Program-made: the position numbers and the translations under genes
Notes under the pieces: model-generated
What the model was told of the DNA's origin: nothing
Seen by the model: the letters and a program-made list of their open reading frames with translations, nothing else
The model's database searches: none
Assembly: GCA_007644065.1 (NCBI GenBank)
Contig: VJWN01000019.1
Location: forward strand, 496,001 to 560,000
Direction: 5' to 3'
From: Margaritispora aquatica
Taxonomy: Eukaryota; Ascomycota; Leotiomycetes; Helotiales; Discinellaceae
DNA length: 64,000 bases
Shown: positions 54,523 through 64,000 of the stretch, one piece after another
Layout of the letters: each line of letters begins with the position of its first letter
How positions within the stretch are numbered: the stretch's first letter is position 1

Positions 54523-56412
54523 ATGACACAACAAGACGCATCTGCTTCGACTCTCGAGTCCAAAGAAGCTTCAGTCGGTAGTAAGGAAACAAACACGAAA
54601 GAAACCCCTCCACAATTCAAGCGAGGGCCGAGATTCTGGATCATCTTGTTTGTCCTCACGCTCGTCAGCCTCCTCACGTCTTTGGAAACCACCGTCACCT
54701 CCACGATCCTTCCATCTATCGTTGCCGACTTGAACGGAGGCGAGAATTACGTATGGATTGCTAACGCCACCTTCTTGACTATGTAAGTCGCCCCGCACTC
54801 TCCCCCGAGAGACATGGCCGCATCTCAACCATGTGTGGAAACTGATCTGTGTAGGACTGCTCTTCTGCCCCTATTTGGCCAGCTCGCAAACGTCTTTGGT
54901 CGAAAGTGGCCTCTGGTCTTTTCTGCGGCAGCCTTCATGATTGGGAGCGGTTTATCTGGTGGGTAAGTTGTTGCTTTTTCATACTTACTTGAGTCGCTTG
55001 TGAGCGATTTTCTCCGCCAAAGTCTAAAGTCGAGTATTTGCTGATGAGACGGGGAAATATACAGAGCTTCCAATATAGCCATGATGATTAGCGGTCGAGC
55101 GATTCAAGGAGTTGGAGCCTCGGGCATCGGCGTCCTTTGCGAGATCATCATCTGCGACTTGGTGCCACTGCGCGAAAGAGGAACCTATATGGGTATCGTG
55201 TTTGGAATGGTCGCTTTGGGAGCCGCCCTGGGCCCTCTTTTTGGCGGACTTCTTGTCAGCTATAGCACATGGCGCTGGGCTTTCTACATGATTCTGCCCA
55301 TTGGTGGCGTCGCGCTAGTGCTGTTGGTTCTCTTCTTAAATGTCAAGTATGACAAGTCTCAGACACTGGCCACCAAGCTATCAAGTCTCGACTGGCTAGG
55401 CAACATTCTCTTCATCGGCGGCGTTGTCCCTGTGCTAATCGCCCTCAGCTGGGCGGGCAGTCTCCACCCATGGTCTTCATACCAGGTCCTCGTTCCGCTT
55501 CTCGTCGGTCTCGCTACGCTGGGAGCCTTCGTCTGGGTTGAAGGCAATCCCCGTCTCGTGTCAAATCCAATGATGCCCACCTACCTCTTTCAACATTCCG
55601 TCACCCTGATCGTCTTCATCCTCACCTTTCTCCACGGTATCGTTACCCTGTGGGCCACATACTTTCTCCCCGTCTACTTTCAGGGTGTTCTCGGCGTGAC
55701 CGCCTACCGCTCCGGCATTATGCTACTTCCCACCATCCTCGCACTCCTCCCGGCTGCTGGGTTAGGCGGCGTGCTACTTACCAAGTTCGGTCGCTACAAG
55801 CCTATCCTCATGGTCACCTTCGCCTTGATCGCTGTTGGCTTTGGCCTCTTCTCGATGCTAGATGAGAATTCGAGCACAGGCGCCTGGGTGGGCTTCCAGG
55901 TGATCGAGTCTTTCGGCGCGGGCTTCGGTATGGCGGCCATGCTCCCGGCGCTGCTGGCCCAACTGACGGACAAAGACACTGCTGTAGCTACGAGCGTGTG
56001 GGCTTTCTTCCGCACTTTCGGCATCATGTGGGGCATCACTATTGGCGGTGCTGTTTATACCAACCGGTCTGCGCAGCTGGCCGCCGCGGGCGCCATCAGC
56101 AGCAACGTAACAGTAGCCGCCCATTTCATAGCCGGCGGGGCCTACTCGTCCGCTGAGCTCCACTTTCTCAACACACTCTCAGCACAGACGCGCGCCGAAG
56201 TGATCTCCGTGCAAACCCGCGCACTCCAGCGGTCTTGGCAGATTGCTATCGGCTTCGGCGCACTGGGTCTCATTGCTGTTGCTTTCATGAAGGAAGTTCC
56301 CCTTAGAAAGGAAAACAACACCGAATTTGGCATGGTGGAGAAAGAGGACAAGCCGACCGCCGAGGAGGCTAAAAGCACAAATGAGAAGGAAGTCTTAGCG
56401 GCTGTGTCGTGA
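54523..56412 (+). CDS. Major facilitator superfamily drug/metabolite exporter (DHA2-like, about 14 spans)
   Basis: Proton-coupled exporter in the plasma membrane. Exons 54523-54782, 54855-54962 and 55065-56412 give 571 residues. After a Thr/Lys-rich N-terminus, span 1 reads FWIILFVLTLVSLLTSLETT, with the start of the family's LDxTI-like motif as LETTVTSTILP. Then come WIANATFLTM, the span 2-3 loop GQLANVFGRKW, and span 4 GRAIQGVGASGIGV. Motif C-like GAALGPLFGGLL follows, with WRWAFYMILPIG typical of 14-span DHA2 pumps. Later spans include LWATYFLPVYFQGVLG and GIMLLPTILALLPAAGL. The C-terminus is charged. The next gene downstream is a convergent Zn2Cys6 regulator, so this may be the exporter of a small cluster. 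The substrate is unknown. Confidence 0.92.
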
Positions 56413-56687
56413 TACTACTTACAACAAAGGCCTGTCTACGGTGGAGAAATGTCACATACGGTAGAGGGCAATGGGAATTAACAATTGGCGGGTGTTTGAT
56501 GAAATGAGTTTTTTTCAGCTTTTGGGCATTTCGCCATGGTATGGTTTGTAATAGATATGCCGTGACGGAATCTAACACGATACATTTAGTTATAACTAGT
56601 AGTTTAATCACCTTCAAAACCTCCAAGCTGGAGAATATATACTTCCGATCCATTTACTTTATGTACCATTGAATGCCTTGACCATAG

Positions 56688-57953
56688 CTAGTTATCGAGA
56701 AATCTCATCGAATTTTGGATGTTGGCTCGTATCGACTCTACGTACGACTTGCTTCCCTGTCGTGACTTGACATCTTCTTGTGTCATAACAGCCCAAAATA
56801 ACCATACTCGATCCGCACGGGACAATATCCCCGAGGAGCCTGTCTGGAGCGAGACAGCAACTTCATCCGAGAGACAGTATTCGGCTGGAATCCCCATGCA
56901 GCACTCCAGAGTTTGCATCTGGCCCTGGATGGCATCGATGATGCCCGTAGCGTATGTCTTGAGAGAGATATCCTGAAGCGAAGAGATGCTGCCGATACGG
57001 AGTACCGACTTGACTTTGACGGACTTGAACGAGTCCGGCGGCACCTGGGAGATGAACTTGTGGATGGTGTGAAACATAGCGTCGAAGAGCCGCATCATGG
57101 ATAAGTAGCTCGACAAAATCAGAAGTACAATCTCCGTGCTAAGTGTATCCTCGCTTTGTTTGTGCGTCCGACCAGCCAGCGTCAAGCTTTGTATGATGTC
57201 GGTGAACTCTTTGCTGCACGTAAGGAGTACCGCAGCTGGATTCTCGGGCTGCAGACTCGCGCCCTCCTTTTTGCATCCCTGTACAACTTCGAGGGGGTCA
57301 GAGTAGTTTGCTTCTATCGTCGTAATTCGCTGGTTCATTTCCTCTCGGAACCGTAACAGCGAGCTTGTCGGGCTTAAGCAACGTGGTAAGGGAGTCGGTG
57401 CGAGTATGCCCTTCCACGGATCAAAGACCGGATCAAGAAGCGGATCAACATTCATATCAAGCGCAGTAGAGTCTTGGCCCATATGGAGCATCGCACTGAG
57501 CTCATCATCTGCACTCAGTTGCCCCTGAAGTTGTGATGAAGTGCTCAGTTGGTCCACCAGTCCGAGCATGTCTTCTCCCGGTTCAAGGCTTTGCTCGATC
57601 GATGGTGAATGAAAGTAAACGGAGCTGTCGCTCGGCGTTGCCCAAATATCTCCCGTCATGGCAGGGGCATGTACCTCGACATCGTTCGTGTCTCGCAACG
57701 TCGACGATGTGTAATGTCGCCCTGGCGAGGAGACGTCGGTGGAGCTCGGCACGGGGCCTCTGGGCGGGATGTCGCTGTCAACGAGACGCCGCTTGCGCGG
57801 TCGTCCGGGATGACCGGAGGCGCTTACCACGCATCGAGCACCGGTGTGGGAGCAGCGAGCACATGGCGCCGTGCTGTCTTGGGCGCGAAGACACTGCACT
57901 CGCTTCAGTCTACATAGGTCGCAAGCAGAACGCCTGACTGCCGACTTGACCAT
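56688..57953 (-). CDS. Zn2Cys6 transcription factor, AflR-like
   Basis: Intron-less gene of 421 residues. The zinc cluster sits at the N-terminus: CDLCRLKRVQC, then PCARC and a final ARC, that is C-x2-C-x6-C-x8-C-x2-C-x6-C. A basic linker GHPGRPRKRR (AT-hook-like) follows. The middle is disordered with Ser/Asp-rich stretches. The C-terminal 200 residues are helical (TEIVLLILSSYLSMMRLFDAM) and match the style of the AflR-type regulatory domain found in pathway-specific activators. An absence of the large Fungal_trans domain supports that grouping. It is convergent with the MFS exporter (275 nt between stops) and adjacent to another regulator and a P450. A local pathway role is inferred. Confidence 0.85.
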   Translation of the reverse strand: MVKSAVRRSACDLCRLKRVQCLRAQDSTAPCARCSHTGARCVVSASGHPGRPRKRRLVDSDIPPRGPVPSSTDVSSPGRHYTSSTLRDTNDVEVHAPAMTGDIWATPSDSSVYFHSPSIEQSLEPGEDMLGLVDQLSTSSQLQGQLSADDELSAMLHMGQDSTALDMNVDPLLDPVFDPWKGILAPTPLPRCLSPTSSLLRFREEMNQRITTIEANYSDPLEVVQGCKKEGASLQPENPAAVLLTCSKEFTDIIQSLTLAGRTHKQSEDTLSTEIVLLILSSYLSMMRLFDAMFHTIHKFISQVPPDSFKSVKVKSVLRIGSISSLQDISLKTYATGIIDAIQGQMQTLECCMGIPAEYCLSDEVAVSLQTGSSGILSRADRVWLFWAVMTQEDVKSRQGSKSYVESIRANIQNSMRFLDN

Positions 57954-58354
57954 GTTGGTATCTATTCGTGATGGTTTGACGGATCTCTAAGAGGGGAAGC
58001 TGATTGTAACTCAGATGCCTGTAGTATAAGTATAAGAAAGTGTATGAGAGAAATGGTCGATGTATGAGGTTGAGCTCGGATAAATAGAGCTACACCAAAA
58101 GAGAATGGAAGAATCAAGGAAAGCGGCGCACGTGATACCCTGCTGACAAAGACGACGATGCCTTGCTCAGACAAGGTGCGGTTGTTGGTTGGACAAGCAA
58201 GATAAAGCTCTTTTGTATTAAGGTATAGAGCTCTAAAACAAGTATGAAGTAAGGAATAGGTTTATATCTAACAGAGGTGTAATAGTATATATAAATGGTA
58301 TTGCTAATATAAGATAATTGTCAATATAATCCTCGCTTAACAATACACCTCCCA
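57954..58354. other. Intergenic region, 0.4 kb
   Basis: Promoter of the AflR-like gene and 3' flank of the next regulator. The right third is AT-rich. Nothing else is seen. Confidence 0.4.
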
Positions 58355-60207
58355 TCACCAAAAAATTGTCTTCGACCTTCTTCTCATCTCACCCCCCTCC
58401 CTCATCCTCTGCATACAAACTAACTCCGCCCTCTTCCCACTCAACTCCGCACCACTCCACTTAACACCCTCGATTCTCGCCCACCCAGGCACCTTTCCCT
58501 CAGCATCTATAAACTCCTCCTCAACCTCCATTGCCCAGGCCAACACCCTCCCCGCAAAAACACTATCCCAGATCCCCTCCCTCCTCGGATTCGCCAACAA
58601 AAACCCAATCGCCTCCCTCCTAATCACCGGCTCGCGACACTTCAGCCCCACTACCCAAAGCGGCACAATAACTCTCGTGTCGAAGCAGAAATTCGAGGGT
58701 CGTGCTTTGTTCGTGGTGGGGATCTCCTTCATCACCTCTTTAGCGAGGTACACCACACGCTGGTACACGGGGTTGTAATTATCATGGATAGATTCATCAG
58801 TTGCTAGATGGGTGGAGAGCCCGATATACCCAATCGCCATGGACAGCTGAATGAACAGCGCATAATGCTTCTCAGGCCCCTCACCAATGCGTTCTAATAC
58901 GGGCTTCAAAGCGCGATTGAAGCGCCACACCTCGCCCTGAATCTCCTCCTGCTCGGCGATGGCCCAGCGCCATATCGCCGAGTCCTTGTGCACGTCTGGG
59001 CCCAAGTACGCAGAGTGCGTGGTGATGAGGTACACGCCGCGACGGATGATACCGTTGTAGTATTTCCCCGCCTCGTAGATGTCCTCGAAGATATCGGGCA
59101 TGGAGCGCGTGAAGCGCGGACCTTCCATGCCCAGGATGAGATGCAGTTCTGGGGCGTGACCGTCTGCGAAAAAGGAGTGCTGCACTGCGAGCCGGCAGAA
59201 GATCTGGATGAGGTCATCGTCGACTTCGTATGGTGCTGGGGAGAGGCGCGTGAATTTATCGACGTCGTTGCGGTAGTTCTCCTTCCATTCTTGGATTAGT
59301 CGGATCCCAGCGTGTACTTGTTTTACTGCAAGATCCATGTTGCCAGTCCAGGACTCGAAGGCGAGAGTTAGGAGGCAGCTCAGCAGCATGGTGCGCATGT
59401 CTTGTTTGTTGGAGGTTGCATCGGCGGTCATGTACTTCACAGCTTTGACGTACTGCTTTAATGCGTTCTGGTGGTGCATGTGGGCTGCCTCATCACGCTG
59501 CGTAGGGGATAAGGACATGTTCTCAAAGGACTGGGCTAGCTCAGCGGTCTTGTCGAGGGCTCCTAGGGCGATGATGGCATGTCTGATGGCGGGGCTGAAC
59601 TGACAGGATTCAAGGAGTCGTTGCCGGGTTTGACCTGAGTCGAAGGTCGGGAAGATATCATAACCTGTCCTAGTTAGGAAGAGGCTGAAATACTGGAACT
59701 CCTCGAGATCCGAAAATTGTGTGTCTGCCACGGTGGCTGCGCTTTTGTAGAGGAGGTTAGGGAGAGGTTGGATAGGGATGAGCTCTCGTTTTTGTGTCGT
59801 CGGTGGTGCTGGTTTGAAGACGGGACGATAGCCCTCGCATTCTACCATGAATTTGATGCATCGTTGACATATTCTGTGGTTTGTCAGTGGATATTTCTGA
59901 CTAGAGATAAGAGAGCATTATTGGTACTCAGATGAATCTTATATCATGTGCTCGTTCGACAACCAAGGCTCATTCAGGGGTTTATACAAAAAGAATAAAC
60001 ATCACTTACGGCTTTCCCTCGTCACATTTCACTCTCCTGTACCTATGTCACCATATATATCAGCCCTACGCTTGTCCCAAACGACTCCACAATAGCCCCT
60101 CACCTGCAAGTCCCGCAACCCGTCCTCACCTTTGGCGCGCCCCGCCTCTTCTGTTTCTTCGGAGGTTTTACTGGTTCTGCCACTGGGATTGGAAGTGCTG
60201 ACACCAT
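58355..60207 (-). CDS. Zn2Cys6 transcription factor, Fungal_trans_2-like
   Basis: Three minus-strand exons (60207-60104, 60042-60010, 59873-58355) join in frame to 551 residues. Exon 2 has only 33 nt. Both introns interrupt the zinc cluster, reconstructed as GCGTCR, then YRRVKCDEGKP, then ICQRC and VEC, giving C-x2-C-x6-C-x6-C-x2-C-x6-C. A Lys/Arg-rich KPPKKQKRRGAPK precedes it and can act as a nuclear localisation signal. The rest resembles the helical Fungal_trans_2 domain (EFQYFSLFLTRTGYDIFPTF; AIRHAIIALGAL), typical of regulators of this class. Start ATG 60207 is the only good one before the cluster. The neighbours suggest a second regulator of the MFS/P450 group, but general roles are equally possible. 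Confidence 0.85.
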
Positions 60208-60598
60208 ACTTTTGTCTATAGTGCTCAGATGGAGGAGATTCTCTTGGCGAAGCAAAAGGAGTGCTGGGTAATCTCAATGTTGCATGGATACGAATTGCAT
60301 TGGAGTAGAAAACGATAGACGAACGCCATTTTTGATTATGTAATGAGGGTGGGGTAGCCGGAGAGCTCGCTAGAATGTGGGGGCGATATTATGAGTGGAT
60401 GTCCCCCCTTTTGAGTTTTCGCCTAATTCGACCTAAAGTTTGACCGAAGCAGATCATTGAGCTTATCTAAAGGACCTATAACCTCAGTTTGATCTTTAGG
60501 GGCCTTTCCTAATCAAATAGGCGATAAATTTCCATTGGTATAACAAAGTCTAACCTAAATTCCTTCAGCCTGTCACATCAAACCTCCTCGCACACGCC
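60208..60598. other. Intergenic region, 0.4 kb
   Basis: Promoter of the Fungal_trans_2-like regulator and 3' flank of the P450. Nothing else is seen. Confidence 0.4.
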
Positions 60599-62297
60599 TC
60601 AACCCATTGACTTTCCCGATCGCTCAACAGACTTCAAGCGAACCTTCAAATGACCCTTCTCCCAGAGCATAAACGCCTTGAGACCAGAATACCAGTTTTC
60701 CGCCTGCTCATCAAGCGCAAAGTCAAAATGCCATAGCATCTTTGCTAGTAGTAATCGCATTTCAGCATAAGCAAGCCTAAGGAAGGACCAATTTAGCGAG
60801 TTTCTCATCATCATCCATTGGAGACACATACCCTTTACCAATACAACCTCTTGGACCCACCGAGAAAGGCTGCAATACGTCACGATTGTCGTTCTTGAAC
60901 TCAGCCGGTGCATCCGCAAGCCATCTCTCGGGGATAAACTCCTCTGGTTTGGCGAAATTGGCCTCATAGCGGTAAGCGGCGTGTTGAAAAACGCTACATC
61001 TGGTCTATGAGGAAGTCAGCTGACAGGCTCGATGATGCAGTGAGAGTGGTACGAGCCTTTTCTGGTACCCAATCGCCTGCGACTTTCTGTCCACCCTTGC
61101 TGTCAATCAAGCGAGGTATGCCGAATGGTGCTGGTGGGAAAACTCTCATGCTTTCGGTCAACACGGCAATCATGTAAGTCAGGTCATTGACAGATTTTGG
61201 CGTGATCTCGCTGTCATATTTGAACATAGTCCTGACTTCTGCCTGCACCTTTCGAAGAGTGTGTGGGTTCTTGCACAAAAAGTACGTAGCACCTGATAAT
61301 AGAGTAGCAGTTGTTTCACTACCAGCCACGACGAGGGTAATAGCATTCTCATACAATTCTGGCAGAATTAGTTGGTCGTCTTTATCCTTATTCTGCAACA
61401 AATAGCTGAAGACGTCTACGTTCTCATTGGCAATGCCACGCTCCAACCGCGAATCGACGAGCTCCTTGGTATATTTATCCATATCCTCTTTTGGCTTCGT
61501 TGCCGATTTGGGGATGAAGGGCTTCAGGAGTGATAATACACCATATCTCTGAGTCTGCTGCATCCTTAATCCCATAGTGACGCCTTCAAAGATAGTCTTC
61601 ACGAAGGGGTGATAACTGCCACCACTGTCAAGACAGTGGAACGCTTCACCGAAGGCGAAGTCGCCTGTTAGATCAAATGTGGTAAAATTATACCATGCTG
61701 ATATGTCTTGTACTGGGTTGTTCGCTATCGTTACCTTGAGTTGAGTAACGAGGAGATTCGCATATTTCATCAACATTTCCGTCTGCTCCTCCAGAGCCTT
61801 CGAAGTGAACGCAGGCCCATAAATGCGACGGAGACGAGCATGCAGTGTATCGGTAGCACGTATGATGTTCCTCTCAGCTCCTTTCATGAATGGCGTATAG
61901 GCATAAGGATCCTTCTGGTTCTGCACACGCCCAGGTTGAATGCCATAAATATCGTTCCAAGCATCAGGATGAGTGTATGCTATCTCATCGGGTGCTATAC
62001 GAACTACTGGACCATATTTTCGGTGGAGTTCTAAGATCTTGAACGGGAGTTGTCCTCGTATGTTGCTCATCACATATGGGAGACGATACGCAGCCCAGAG
62101 CTTAGGTCCAGGGTAGCAACTCAGAGGATGAAAGAAGGCATGGTAGACTCCCCAAGAGAGTATCACCAAGGTAGACTTGAAACTATAGTTAACAATTTAA
62201 CTGCAATAGCGGTGAACATACTTTGACGTACACCGATTGATAGATATGACAAGGTACTCCAAAGAGTCAGTTCAGACACTTTCAATATTTCGGTCAT
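60599..62297 (-). CDS. Cytochrome P450, CYP65-like monooxygenase
   Basis: Haem monooxygenase anchored in the ER. Four exons (62297-62232, 62175-61057, 61004-60832, 60776-60599) give 511 residues. The N-terminus forms a membrane anchor followed by YHAFFHPLSCYPGPKLWAAY, the typical Pro-rich hinge. RKYGPVVRIAPDEIAY and AWNDIYG recall CYP65-type enzymes such as trichothecene C-15 hydroxylase. The I-helix has AGSETTAT, the K-helix ExxR is ESMR, then PEEFIPERW, and the haem loop FSVGPRGCIGKG has the Cys ligand. The intron at 61005-61056 seems to use a GC donor (AAG then GCTCGT). A GT donor 12 nt upstream would also keep frame but lose VPEK. Exon 1 was placed by splice motif and frame and is less certain. 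The substrate is unknown. Confidence 0.87.
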
Positions 62298-63514
62298 AAC
62301 GAAGTAAATGTCGGTGATGTATAAGCCAAGATTGTTATAATGGACAAGAAATTCAAAAGTCCATCATGGCAAATAAATAATAGATAAGAGTTGGCCACGG
62401 TAAGCGCTCACTTCCGTTTCTGTGAAGCTTTCCTCTACTTGTACTGGCTGTAATCTGGTTATCCACTCCCTGTGCATGCGAGATGCATTAGAGCCTGCAT
62501 ATATTGTGAGTGGTAAGGTTCCTTTAGCCGAGAAAGACAAGCATTAAAGTAACGCGGAATATTTCTCGACTATGGTAAATACTTCGTATGGAAGTACTGG
62601 TACTTAGCCAGCATTAACATCTTATTTAAGATCGTAGATCTCACTAAGGCGTTTGATGCTCGAAAAGACATTCCATAGTAGACTAGGAACTCGGCTAGCG
62701 TGAATATCTACTGACGGGTCGGCTCGGCGTGAGTGTTCTATAGTGGGCTGATTTACCCGATCAATGCGGAGGATCTGCAGAAGCTCGACCCCGCCGGGGA
62801 TGTTTCAGTATCCACTATAAACCACTTAAATCCTCGGACATAGTCGTTTCCAAACCACGCAAAACAACGAGAGTCATGATTGAAAGGTCACTGGCGTGGC
62901 GTATATTTCTCAGACTTGAAAGGCATGAGCTGTCAAGAAAGCTGTCACTGTAAAACCTTGATATCTTTGTCGAGTGAAAGGGAATGGCAAAAACTTCGGA
63001 CTTCAAAAGCTCAAGAAGAATTATGGAATGAAGGTGGAATTTATCAAAAGAGACTGATATCTATGATGCGAATTCACCATTGGATATATTGACTTAGGTT
63101 TGAGGTGAAAATATTTCCCATTTTTCGCAACATTCGCATGAGCTATTTTCGTGATGAACCTTCAGCTTAACTTCGTCAGCGAAACTTCTCCATTGCTTGG
63201 GAGCATCCTGTCAGGTTTCGAAATCACCAATAGACTTTTCGGACCATGGATAAGATCAGACTGACTTCTCTAAGTAGCTTGTAAGTTGTCATTTTGAGAC
63301 AGAGACTGCTCACTTGAAGCTGCGGAGGTTTCTATGCTTGGCATCTGAAAGTCATGTTGTCAAGCGAACCTTGCTTTGCTCTTACAGCAGAATATATATC
63401 AGATTTGTCTTCATTTTCCTGCCTATGTTCTTTACCATCAGAAATAATTCCCTTGTCTCATCTTGTATTCATCTTAATATACCTCGGCTGGACCGCTCTG
63501 TTCTATTCACCAAA
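62298..63514. other. Intergenic region, 1.2 kb
   Basis: Upstream regions of two divergent genes. TATATAT at 63393-63399 lies about 115 nt before the secreted-protein start. No other gene or repeat is supported. Confidence 0.4.
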
Positions 63515-64000
63515 ATGCAATATCACGTTCTTTTCCTCTCCCTTCTCCTCGCTTCATCAGTAGCAGCAAAAGGAAATGATGACAAGTCTATGAAAGCCAT
63601 GTCCGAGAAGGCAATGTGCAAGATGATGAATAAAGAGAAGCAGCTCATTGCACTAGCCGGGAACAGCACACGGCTCAACATCGTCACCAAAGGCAACACC
63701 ACCAAAGCCGAAGCAATTAAAGCCAAAGCCGCCACAGCGCAAACCCAACTCTCAGAGATGGAGACAAATACCACCCTCGTAGCCAGCTGCGCGGTCATCA
63801 ATGCTGCAGCCATGGAGAAGAAGCAATGCATCGAGACCTTCGAGCTTCAGGAATTCGTTACCTTCGCCGCAAACGCAAGCGCCGTCGCAACAGTGACCCA
63901 AAACAACGCAACCAAAGCCGCTAAAATTCAAGCCAAAGCCTCACAAGCGAGCATCAAGCTTGCTGGCCTAAACGCCAACACCACACTGCAAGCGGCCTGC
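63515..64000 (+). CDS. Secreted Ala/Lys/Asn-rich repeat protein, 3' end outside the window
   Basis: The open frame starts with ATG at 63515 and runs 162 codons to the window edge without a stop. The N-terminus is a clear signal peptide (MQYHVLFLSLLLASSVAA). The mature part shows two imperfect copies of a 32-residue unit: GNTTKAEAIKAKAATAQ...NTTLVASC and NNATKAAKIQAKASQAS...NTTLQAAC. Each copy has N-linked glycosylation sequons and ends in a Cys. Between them are CIETFELQEFV and alanine-rich helices. I do not recognise a named family. The features fit a secreted or cell-wall protein, or a candidate effector. No intron is needed in the visible part. Confidence 0.75.
   Translation, partial: MQYHVLFLSLLLASSVAAKGNDDKSMKAMSEKAMCKMMNKEKQLIALAGNSTRLNIVTKGNTTKAEAIKAKAATAQTQLSEMETNTTLVASCAVINAAAMEKKQCIETFELQEFVTFAANASAVATVTQNNATKAAKIQAKASQASIKLAGLNANTTLQAAC

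Noticed and set aside
1..64000. CRISPR array, prophage or bacterial operon
   Set aside because: Spliced eukaryotic genes throughout, and no regularly spaced direct repeats were seen.

Overview
The window looks like chromosomal DNA of a filamentous ascomycete (Pezizomycotina). Genes on both strands carry many short introns (about 46 to 136 nt) with GT(A/G)AGT-like donors, CTRAC branch sites and YAG acceptors. The contents fit: Zn2Cys6 regulators, an RTA1 protein, a cutinase, an MFS exporter, a CYP65-like P450, and signs of RIP-type C-to-T mutation. The class may be Leotiomycetes, but that is only an impression from protein character.

Left part (0.6-12.2 kb): a zinc alcohol/formaldehyde dehydrogenase, an unrecognised helical protein, a divergent pair of VMA12-like V-ATPase assembly factor and COQ1 polyprenyl synthase, the cohesin acetyltransferase ECO1 with two MCB boxes in its promoter, and a proline-rich NPF-motif protein. 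Next is a gene-poor stretch (12.2-29.5 kb). It holds only an AT-hook/Zn2Cys6 regulator with an upstream ORF ending 2 nt before its start codon, and an RTA1-type membrane protein.

Middle (29.5-47 kb): a full-length ABCG transporter with two intact nucleotide-binding domains, a 2EXR protein, a secreted cutinase, and a decayed ankyrin-SPRY gene. The ankyrin part keeps one reading frame for 2.4 kb but has five stop codons, each one C-to-T step from a sense codon. It is truncated at its 5' side and abuts an AT-rich RIP-like block. Housekeeping genes follow: cytosolic serine hydroxymethyltransferase and an Lgl/Sro7/tomosyn-type exocytosis protein.

Right part (47-64 kb): a CUE3/ASCC2-like ribosome quality-control protein divergent from ribosomal protein uS10 (RPS20), a coiled-coil protein, then an MFS exporter, two Zn2Cys6 regulators and a P450 in a row. 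The last four resemble the edge of a metabolite or detoxification cluster, but no backbone enzyme is visible. The window ends inside a secreted Ala/Lys/Asn-rich repeat protein.

I found no obviously new molecular system. The most interesting items are the RIP-like ankyrin-SPRY pseudogene, a nested hairpin at about 47.16-47.31 kb, the stop-start uORF, and a probable GC-AG intron in the P450. Exon boundaries were placed by eye from splice motifs and frame.
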